Of a stretch of DNA of 64,000 bases, positions 57,995 to 64,000 are shown piece by piece. The position numbers and the translations under genes were made by a program. Source of the DNA: Luteimonas colneyensis (GTDB lineage Bacteria; Pseudomonadota; Gammaproteobacteria; Xanthomonadales; Xanthomonadaceae). Under the pieces are notes generated by a model. It had not been told where the DNA came from. It ran no database searches and saw only the letters and a list, made by a program, of their open reading frames with translations. The stretch lies in assembly GCF_014836665.1 (NCBI RefSeq), contig NZ_JACSQJ010000006.1, positions 62,001 to 126,000 on the forward strand, given 5' to 3'. Each line of letters opens with the position of its first letter. Within the stretch, counting starts at the first letter, position 1.

Positions 57995-58028
57995 GCAGGA
58001 AGGGCGCCCCGAGGGACGCCCTTCCTGC
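57995..58028 (-). terminator. Long hairpin between ahcY and metF
   Basis: A 12-bp perfect stem GCAGGAAGGGCG/CGCCCTTCCTGC (57995-58006 and 58017-58028) with a 10-base loop lies about 60 bp beyond the ahcY stop. It lacks a T-run, so termination may be partial, and metF may receive some read-through. Confidence 0.6.
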
Positions 58029-58086
58029 ATCGCGGCAGCCTTGGCCGCTGCCACACCGGCCGCTTCCGCGGGAGCGGCTGAACGGC

Positions 58087-59550
58087 TCAGTAGCGGTAGT
58101 GCTCGGGCTTGAACGGCCCGTCCACCGACACGCCGATGTAGTCGGCCTGCTCCTTCGTCAGCTTCGTCAGCCTCACGCCGATCTTCTCCAGGTGCAGGCG
58201 CGCGACTTCCTCGTCGAGCAGCTTGGGCAGGATGTAGACCTTGTTGGCGTACTCGTCCTTCTTCGCCCACAGGTCGATCTGCGCCAGCGTCTGGTTGGCG
58301 AACGAGTTCGACATCACGAAGCTCGGGTGGCCGGTAGCGCAGCCCAGGTTCACCAGGCGGCCCTCGGCGAGCAGGAACATCGCGTTGCCGTTGGGCAGGA
58401 TGAACTTGTCCACCTGCGGCTTGATGTTGACGATCTCCACGCCCGCCAGCGCCTTCAGCGCATCGACCTGGATCTCGTTGTCGAAGTGGCCGATGTTGCA
58501 GACGATGGCCTGGTCCTTCATCGCGGTCATGTGCTCGACGCGGATGATGTCCTTGTTGCCGGTGGTGGTGACATAGATGTCGGCCTCGCCCAGGGTGTCC
58601 TCGACGGTGGCGACCTCGTAGCCTTCCATCGCCGCCTGCAGGGCGCAGATCGGGTCGATCTCGGTGACGATCACGCGCGCGCCGTAGGCACGCAGCGAGG
58701 CCGCGCAGCCCTTACCGACGTCGCCGTAGCCGCAGACCACGGCCACCTTGCCGGCCAGCATCACGTCCAGCGCGCGCTTCAGGCCGTCGGCCAGCGACTC
58801 GCGGCAGCCGTAGAGGTTGTCGAACTTGGACTTGGTGACCGAGTCGTTGACGTTGATCGCCGGCACCAGCAGCTTGCCGTCCTGGGCCAGCTGGTAGAGG
58901 CGGTGCACGCCGGTGGTGGTTTCTTCGGACACGCCCTTCCACTCGGCGACGACCTTCGTCCAGTAGCCCGGGCGCTCCTTCGCCACGCGCTTGAGCAGGT
59001 TCTTGATCACCTGCTCCTCGTGGCTGCCCGAGGGGCTGTTGACGAAGCTCTCGTCGCCCTGCTCGAGCTCGTAGCCCTTGTGGATCAGCAGCGTCACGTC
59101 GCCGCCGTCGTCGACCACCAGCTGCGGACCGAGGAAGCCGCCCTGGCCGTCGGGGAAGCTGAGCGCGTCGAGCGTGCAGTCCCAGTACTCCTCGAGCGTC
59201 TCGCCCTTCCAGGCGAACACCGGGGTGCCGGTGGCGGCGATGGCCGCGGCGGCGTGGTCCTGGGTGCTGAAGATGTTGCACGAGGCCCAGCGCACGTCGG
59301 CGCCGATGTCCTTGAGCGTTTCGATCAGGACCGCGGTCTGGATCGTCATGTGCAGCGAGCCGGTCACGCGCACGCCCTCGAGCGGTGCGGTGGCAGCGTG
59401 CTTGCGGCGGATGGACATCAGGCCGGGCATCTCGTGCTCGGCGATGTCGATCTCCTTGCGGCCCCAGTCGGCCAGGGAGATGTCGGCGATCTTGTAGTCG
59501 CCTTCGGTGGAAAATGCCCGTTCAGGGCTGGTCTTGGCAACGGCGTTCAT
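58087..59550 (-). CDS. ahcY: Adenosylhomocysteinase
   Basis: 487 residues from ATG 59550 ([13 protein letters not shown]), with a GGAG ribosome-binding site seven bases upstream. Hydrolyses S-adenosylhomocysteine to adenosine and homocysteine. The NAD-binding loop [10 protein letters not shown], the substrate region [25 protein letters not shown] and the C-terminal KPEHYRY are conserved. The bacterial insertion (about residues 150-190, [18 protein letters not shown]) is present. An SAH riboswitch precedes it. Confidence 0.96.
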   Translation of the reverse strand: MNAVAKTSPERAFSTEGDYKIADISLADWGRKEIDIAEHEMPGLMSIRRKHAATAPLEGVRVTGSLHMTIQTAVLIETLKDIGADVRWASCNIFSTQDHAAAAIAATGTPVFAWKGETLEEYWDCTLDALSFPDGQGGFLGPQLVVDDGGDVTLLIHKGYELEQGDESFVNSPSGSHEEQVIKNLLKRVAKERPGYWTKVVAEWKGVSEETTTGVHRLYQLAQDGKLLVPAINVNDSVTKSKFDNLYGCRESLADGLKRALDVMLAGKVAVVCGYGDVGKGCAASLRAYGARVIVTEIDPICALQAAMEGYEVATVEDTLGEADIYVTTTGNKDIIRVEHMTAMKDQAIVCNIGHFDNEIQVDALKALAGVEIVNIKPQVDKFILPNGNAMFLLAEGRLVNLGCATGHPSFVMSNSFANQTLAQIDLWAKKDEYANKVYILPKLLDEEVARLHLEKIGVRLTKLTKEQADYIGVSVDGPFKPEHYRY

Positions 59551-59603
59551 CGGGAAGCTCCGGTTTCTGCGCCCGCTCCCGCTCGGGGAGGGGTCGGGGT
59601 GGG

Positions 59604-59686
59604 GAACCGGGCGCCGTTGGGGTGTTCGTCGCCGAGCCTGGCGGGAAGGCTTCATCGAAGCCGGCCCATCGCAGCGCCCCTCGGCG
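59604..59686 (-). promoter_or_regulatory. S-adenosylhomocysteine (SAH) riboswitch in the ahcY leader
   Basis: The minus-strand leader has CCGAGGGGCGCTGCGATGGG, then CCAGGCTCGG, then AACGGCGCCC, the conserved blocks of the SAH riboswitch (Rfam RF01057) in order. CCGAG pairs with CTCGG (P1), GGGCGC can pair with GCGCC (pseudoknot P4), and GGCTTCGATGAAGCC forms the P2 hairpin. It lies about 55 bp upstream of the ahcY start. High SAH is expected to turn on ahcY. Confidence 0.88.
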
Positions 59687-59694
59687 GACCGCGA

Positions 59695-59700
59695 ATTATA
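59695..59700 (-). promoter_or_regulatory. -10 box of the ahcY promoter
   Basis: TATAAT on the minus strand, in the AT island GTTATATAATTCGC, with the expected start site at about 59688, just before the riboswitch. A clear -35 is not seen. Confidence 0.65.
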
Positions 59701-59824
59701 TAACGCGGCGGCGGGCGATCGCCGTTCATGCGCCGGGGCCCGGACGACCTAGGGTTGGACCGGGTGTAGGGCGCCGGCGACAGTGCCTAGGCTGGCGCAA
59801 TCCCCGACAGCACCGGAACCCCCC

Positions 59825-61579
59825 ATGACCGTCAATGCCATTGGATACCAGCAGCCCGTCCAGCCGCCTCCACCGCCGCCGCCACCGAAGCAGCATGAAG
59901 TCGTGCGCGGCGAGACCATCGACAGCATCGCCAGGGCCAACGGCACCACGCCGCAGGCGCTGATCGGTGCCAATCCGCAGCTGGTCAACCCGGACAACCT
60001 CTATCCCGGCGACATGCTGAACCTGCCGGCGGCCGCGACCGCCGATGGCGATGCGGGCGGCGGCTCGGCCAAGGTCACCGGCGAGGAGGAGAACAGGACC
60101 GGAACCGACGCGAACGGCACGAGCTCCAAGTCCGAGACCAGCGTCGGCGTGTCCGAAGACGGCGTCACGGTGGGCGGCAAGCAGACCGACAAGACCACCA
60201 CCACCGACGCGGACGGCACCAGGACCACCAGCGGCACCACCGCGGGAGGCAGCGTCACGGTCGATCCCGACGAGGGCACGGTGTCGCTGACCGCCAACGG
60301 CGGCTTCAGCGAGAGCGTCAAGAACTCGAAGGGCGTCGGCATCAGCTTCGGCATGGATGGCAGCAGCACCGTCGTCACCGGCGAGAAGACCGAGAACGGC
60401 GTGACCACCTACAGCGTGTCCAGCGACATTTCGGTGTCGCTGAACGCGGGCGTGGACGTCAAGCAGGCCGGCCTGGAGTACGGCCACACCGAGGGCATCA
60501 AGGCGTCCTACGAGGTGTCGATGCCGGAGCAGGCGGCGAAGACCACCGACCTCGCCAGCGTCAATCCGTTCGACCCGTCGACGATGCCGACCGGCACGGT
60601 CATCAAGATCGATGGCTCGAACTACGCGAGCAACGAATTCAAGGCCACCTTCCGCAACGTCGCCGCCGAGACCAAGGTGACCACCGAGGAAGGCACCAGC
60701 CTGCTGGTCGAGAAGACCGGTGCCGACACCGTGCGCGTGACCGCCGGCCCGACCGAGGCCATCAGCGCCTACAACGGCGTGGGCCTGGATTTCGAGCAGG
60801 TCAAGGTGATGCTCGGCAACGACACCAGCCTGAGCGGCGCCACGCTCAAGACCGCCGAGTTCGACCTGTCCACGCCGGAAGGCCTGGCCGCGTACAACGA
60901 CTTCGTCGCCAACGGCAACATGCCGGCCGACAACGGCCCGGGCGTGTCGGAGGTGAAGACCATCGAGAAGCTCGACTATTCGTCGCAGGCCAAGGTCGAC
61001 GTGAAGCTCGGCCCGCTGGAGCTGGGCATCGACGGTGCGCAGAACACCGGCGATTCGGTGGTCACCACCTATCCCGACGGCACCGCCGAGCGCACGGTCA
61101 ACCTGCAGTACAGCGGCAACGTGCCGATGACCCTCACCCAGTCGTTCGACGCCGAGGGCAACGAGATCATGGGCGATCGCGAGTACGCGTACACGATCAA
61201 GGTCGACGAGAGCAATTCGCAGCTGATCAACGCCGCCCAGACCGGCGACGTCAACCAGGCCCACAGCGGACCGGTGAAGCCCGGCGACACCATCACCATC
61301 ACCTACACCGAAGCGGAGATGGCGGAACTGCAGGACCATGCCGAGAAGGCGCTGGAGGCCACGGACGGGATGGACTTCGACCTGCGCGTCCTCACCCAGG
61401 ACTACGACGGCAATCCGGTGAAAACGTTCGACTTCGCGATCGCGCTCGCGCGCAACCTGGGCGGCTCCGACTATGGCAGTGCCGAGCGCCTGTTCAACAT
61501 CTCGAGCTCGGCCGACGGCAACTACGCCGACGGCAACTACGTGCAGCTGCCCGGCACGGTGACCGTGCACGGCAGCTGA
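59825..61579 (+). CDS. LysM-domain protein without signal peptide, acidic beta-rich repeat body
   Basis: 584 residues. After MTVNAIGYQQ comes a proline run (QPPPPPPPPKQ). One LysM domain at about residues 25-68 (HEVVRGETIDSIARANGTTPQALIGANPQLVNPDNLYPGDMLNLP) should bind peptidoglycan or GlcNAc. The rest is acidic, Thr/Gly/Ser-rich and beta-prone, with segments such as DADGTRTTSGTTAGGSV and YADGNYVQLPG, and no catalytic motif I can identify. No signal peptide or transmembrane helix is present, so export, if any, must use another route. The promoter region is divergent from ahcY. Confidence 0.72.
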   Translation: MTVNAIGYQQPVQPPPPPPPPKQHEVVRGETIDSIARANGTTPQALIGANPQLVNPDNLYPGDMLNLPAAATADGDAGGGSAKVTGEEENRTGTDANGTSSKSETSVGVSEDGVTVGGKQTDKTTTTDADGTRTTSGTTAGGSVTVDPDEGTVSLTANGGFSESVKNSKGVGISFGMDGSSTVVTGEKTENGVTTYSVSSDISVSLNAGVDVKQAGLEYGHTEGIKASYEVSMPEQAAKTTDLASVNPFDPSTMPTGTVIKIDGSNYASNEFKATFRNVAAETKVTTEEGTSLLVEKTGADTVRVTAGPTEAISAYNGVGLDFEQVKVMLGNDTSLSGATLKTAEFDLSTPEGLAAYNDFVANGNMPADNGPGVSEVKTIEKLDYSSQAKVDVKLGPLELGIDGAQNTGDSVVTTYPDGTAERTVNLQYSGNVPMTLTQSFDAEGNEIMGDREYAYTIKVDESNSQLINAAQTGDVNQAHSGPVKPGDTITITYTEAEMAELQDHAEKALEATDGMDFDLRVLTQDYDGNPVKTFDFAIALARNLGGSDYGSAERLFNISSSADGNYADGNYVQLPGTVTVHGS

Positions 61580-61681
61580 GCCCAAGGACGCTGCAGACCG
61601 TGGCGACCATGACCGTCGCCACGGTCCCCGCGCGGTGCGGGCGGGCTAGGCTCGGGGTTTGTCCCGAGCAGGAACCACGCC

Positions 61682-64000
61682 TTGTCCACGCACACTTTCC
61701 GACATCTCGCAGCGCCGCTGCTGCTGGCCTGCCTCGCGCTTCCGCCGGCCGCCTCCCAGGCCCGTGACCAGCCGCCAGCGACGGACGCTGCAGCCGCGGC
61801 CAGCGCCGGCGGCTACCGCCTGCCCGCGCCCGCGCTGCGCGCCATCGTCGATGCGCCTTCGGTGCCGAGGTTGTCGCTGTCGCCGCATCGCAACCTGCTC
61901 GCCTACATGCGGGTGCCGGCGCTGCCCGGCATCGAGGTGGTCGCCCAGCCGGAGCTCAAGCTCGCCGGCCTGCGCATCCACCCGCGCACGCATTCGGCCA
62001 GCGCCTTCAGCTTCATCGACGATCTCTGGCTGCAGGAGGTCGATGGTGGCGCCGAGCGCCGCATCCAGGGCCTGCCGCAGCCGCTGGCGCTGGCATCGCT
62101 GCAGTGGTCGCCCGACCAGCGCCACATCGCCTTCAGCCACGTCGATCCGCGCGCCGGCCGCGTGGAGCTGTGGCTGGTGGACGTGGCCGAGGGCCGGGCC
62201 CGCCGCCTGGTCGAGCGCCCGCTGGGCAGCGTGACCGGCAGCGGCTTCGACTGGCTGCCCGACAGCAGCGGCCTGATCGCGCTGGTGCGGCCGGAGGGGC
62301 ATGGCGCACCGCCCGCCGACGATGGCGTGCCGACCGGGCCGAACATCCAGGAGACCCGCGGAAGCGGCCAGGTGCAGAGCCTGCGCACCTACCAGGATCT
62401 GCTGGCCAATCCGCACGACGAGGCGCTGTTCGCGTACTACATGACCAGCCAGCTGGTGCGCGTGGGCCTGGACGGCGCGGTGCGCGCCATCGGCACGCCG
62501 GAGCTGTACGTCGGCGCCTCGGTGTCGCCCGATGGCCGCCACCTGCTGCGCCAGCGCCTGGAGCGGCCGTTCTCCTATGCCGTGCCGTACTCGCGCTTCC
62601 CGCGCCGCATCGACGTCATCGACCTCGATGGCCGCCTGCTGCACACCGTGGCGACGCTGCCGCTGGTCGAAGGCCTGCCGACCGGCAACGATGCCGTCGC
62701 CACCGGCGTGCGCCGAATCGCCTGGCGTTCGGACGCGCCGGCCACCCTGGTCTGGGCGGAAGCGCAGGATGGTGGCGATCCCGCGCGTGACGTGGAGGTG
62801 CGCGACCGTGTGTTCGCGCACGCGGCGCCCTTCACCGGCGAACCGCGCGTGCTGGTGGATCTTTCCACCCGCTTCGGCAGCGTGCGCTGGGGCGATGGCG
62901 GCCTGGCCCTGCTCACCGAATCCTGGTGGAAGACGCGGCGGCTGCGCGAGTGGCGCCTGGCGCCCGACGCCGGCACCGAGCCGGTGCTGCTGCGCGAAGC
63001 GTCCTACGAGGACCGCTACGCCGATCCCGGCACGCCGGTGATGCGGCTGGACGAACGTGGCTTCGCGCGCCTGCTCACCACCGGTGATGGCGACACCATC
63101 TACCGCATCGGCGACGGCGCATCGGCCGAAGGCGACCGCCCCTTCCTCGATCGCCATGACCTGGCGACCGGGACGACCGAGCGCCTGTTCCACTCGCAGG
63201 CGCCCAGGTACGAAGCACCGTTCGCGCTGCTCGACGCCGAAGCCACGCGCATCCTCACCACCCGCGAATCGCCGACCGAGCCGGCCCAGGTGCTGCTGCG
63301 CCAGCACGGCGGCGAGGCCGCGCCGGTGGCGCTGACCGACTTCCCGCATCCGACCCCGGAGCTGCGCGGCGTCAGCAAGGAGCAGATCCGCTACGCGCGC
63401 GCCGATGGCGTCGAGCTCACCGCCGACCTCTACCTGCCGGCCGGCTACGACGCGGAGCGCGACGGCCCGCTGCCGATGCTGATGTGGGCCTACCCGCGCG
63501 AGTTCAAATCCGCCGATGCGGCAAGCCAGGTGCGCGGTTCGCCGTACCGCTTCAACCGCATCAGCTACTGGGGCCCGCTGGCCTTCCTGGCGCGCGGCTA
63601 CGCGGTGCTCGATGGCCCGACCATGCCGATCGTGGGCGAGGGCGATGCCGAGCCCAACGACAGCTACGTGAAGCAGCTGGTCGCCAGCGCGCGGGCGGCG
63701 GTCGACGAGGTGGTGCGGCGTGGCGTGGCCGACCGCGACCGCATCGCCATCGGCGGCCATTCCTACGGCGCGTTCATGACCGCGAACCTGCTGGCACGTT
63801 CGGACCTGTTCCGCGCCGGCATCGCGCGCAGCGGCGCCTACAACCGCTCGCTGACGCCCTTCGGCTTCCAGGCCGAGGAGCGCAACTACTGGCAGGCCAC
63901 CGACACCTACCACGCGATGTCGCCCTTCAACCACGCCGACGGCATCGACGAGCCGCTGCTGATCATCCACGGCGAGGAGGACAACAACTCCGGCACCTTC
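61682..64000 (+). CDS. S9-family serine peptidase (glutamyl endopeptidase-like), truncated at window end
   Basis: 773 residues to the window edge, open at the 3' end. Start is TTG 61682, with AGGA (61671-61674) seven bases upstream, giving the signal peptide THTFRHLAAPLLLACLALPPAASQA. An N-terminal beta-propeller is followed by an alpha/beta-hydrolase domain. The catalytic serine is Ser694 in GGHSYGAF; Asp767 in HGEEDNN would complete the acid position. The catalytic His is beyond the window. The WAYPREFKSADAASQVRGSP and GPTMPIVGEGDAEPNDSYV segments match the glutamyl endopeptidase (cGEP/S9D) subfamily. Periplasmic. Confidence 0.85.
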   Translation, partial: MSTHTFRHLAAPLLLACLALPPAASQARDQPPATDAAAAASAGGYRLPAPALRAIVDAPSVPRLSLSPHRNLLAYMRVPALPGIEVVAQPELKLAGLRIHPRTHSASAFSFIDDLWLQEVDGGAERRIQGLPQPLALASLQWSPDQRHIAFSHVDPRAGRVELWLVDVAEGRARRLVERPLGSVTGSGFDWLPDSSGLIALVRPEGHGAPPADDGVPTGPNIQETRGSGQVQSLRTYQDLLANPHDEALFAYYMTSQLVRVGLDGAVRAIGTPELYVGASVSPDGRHLLRQRLERPFSYAVPYSRFPRRIDVIDLDGRLLHTVATLPLVEGLPTGNDAVATGVRRIAWRSDAPATLVWAEAQDGGDPARDVEVRDRVFAHAAPFTGEPRVLVDLSTRFGSVRWGDGGLALLTESWWKTRRLREWRLAPDAGTEPVLLREASYEDRYADPGTPVMRLDERGFARLLTTGDGDTIYRIGDGASAEGDRPFLDRHDLATGTTERLFHSQAPRYEAPFALLDAEATRILTTRESPTEPAQVLLRQHGGEAAPVALTDFPHPTPELRGVSKEQIRYARADGVELTADLYLPAGYDAERDGPLPMLMWAYPREFKSADAASQVRGSPYRFNRISYWGPLAFLARGYAVLDGPTMPIVGEGDAEPNDSYVKQLVASARAAVDEVVRRGVADRDRIAIGGHSYGAFMTANLLARSDLFRAGIARSGAYNRSLTPFGFQAEERNYWQATDTYHAMSPFNHADGIDEPLLIIHGEEDNNSGTF

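Overview
The window is a gene-dense, roughly 70% GC bacterial chromosome segment. Gene order, very tight start/stop overlaps, an H-NS-family regulator with the usual YRNP...W(T/S)GRGxxPxW motif, GTAG-type REP sequences and the mix of housekeeping and secreted-enzyme genes all point to the gammaproteobacterial family Lysobacteraceae (Xanthomonadaceae), most likely a Lysobacter- or Luteimonas-like organism. The genus is inference. About 58 protein genes and one tRNA are supported. I see no prophage, CRISPR array, transposase or recognisable defence island.

Layout. 0-2.7 kb: end of a CoA-transferase subunit and a lipoprotein metalloprotease with an FG-GAP propeller. 2.7-9.1 kb (minus): a flippase-like membrane protein, a methyltransferase and a glycosyltransferase in one tight run behind etfA and etfB, with ETF-ubiquinone oxidoreductase upstream. 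9.3-12.8 kb (minus): a Mla/Pqi-type lipid transport operon (STAS-fused permease, ATPase, MCE protein, lipoprotein). 12.8-15.1 kb: a ThrE-like exporter, then 1.06 kb of non-coding DNA with nested-palindrome repeats, then H-NS. 15.6-19.8 kb: proS, two DUF4124 proteins, and pssA with a short holD-like gene and rimI, followed by a MITE-like element. 20-27.8 kb: valS-holC-pepA divergent from lptF-lptG, then a BamE/SmpA-like protein. 27.8-32.4 kb: two more nested palindromes and the glycolytic run pgk-pyk-fba. 32.5-40.2 kb: cysK, an RND efflux pair, an alanine symporter and a TrmH-type methyltransferase. 40.2-49 kb: a multi-pass membrane protein, an M28 peptidase, mscL, an FAH-family hydrolase, a Rieske protein, an SLC13-type permease, trmB and thiG-thiS. 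49-55.4 kb: a GDSL autotransporter, tRNA-Gly(CCC), a RimK-like ligase and a two-component system. 55.4-59.7 kb (minus): ilvE, a DUF4124 protein, metF, and ahcY under an S-adenosylhomocysteine riboswitch. 59.8-64 kb: a LysM-domain protein without a signal peptide and a truncated S9-family peptidase.

How genes work together. etfA/etfB pass electrons to the ETF-quinone oxidoreductase. The MCE operon probably moves phospholipid between membranes, and LptF/LptG drive LPS export. HolC and the candidate HolD would form the chi-psi pair of the DNA polymerase III clamp loader. AhcY and MetF act in the methionine/SAM cycle, and the riboswitch raises AhcY when its substrate accumulates.

Most unusual signals. 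(1) A family of intergenic elements whose inner core holds a CCAT-CC-ATGG hairpin. Their long outer arms differ in sequence between copies yet stay almost perfectly self-complementary, with paired compensatory changes. (2) A 163-bp MITE-like element with 38-bp perfect terminal inverted repeats and an 11-bp direct repeat on each side. (3) A very short HolD candidate found by C-terminal motif plus synteny with rimI. (4) The ahcY SAH riboswitch together with an AT-rich palindrome just upstream of metF. No clearly new multi-gene system could be demonstrated from sequence alone.
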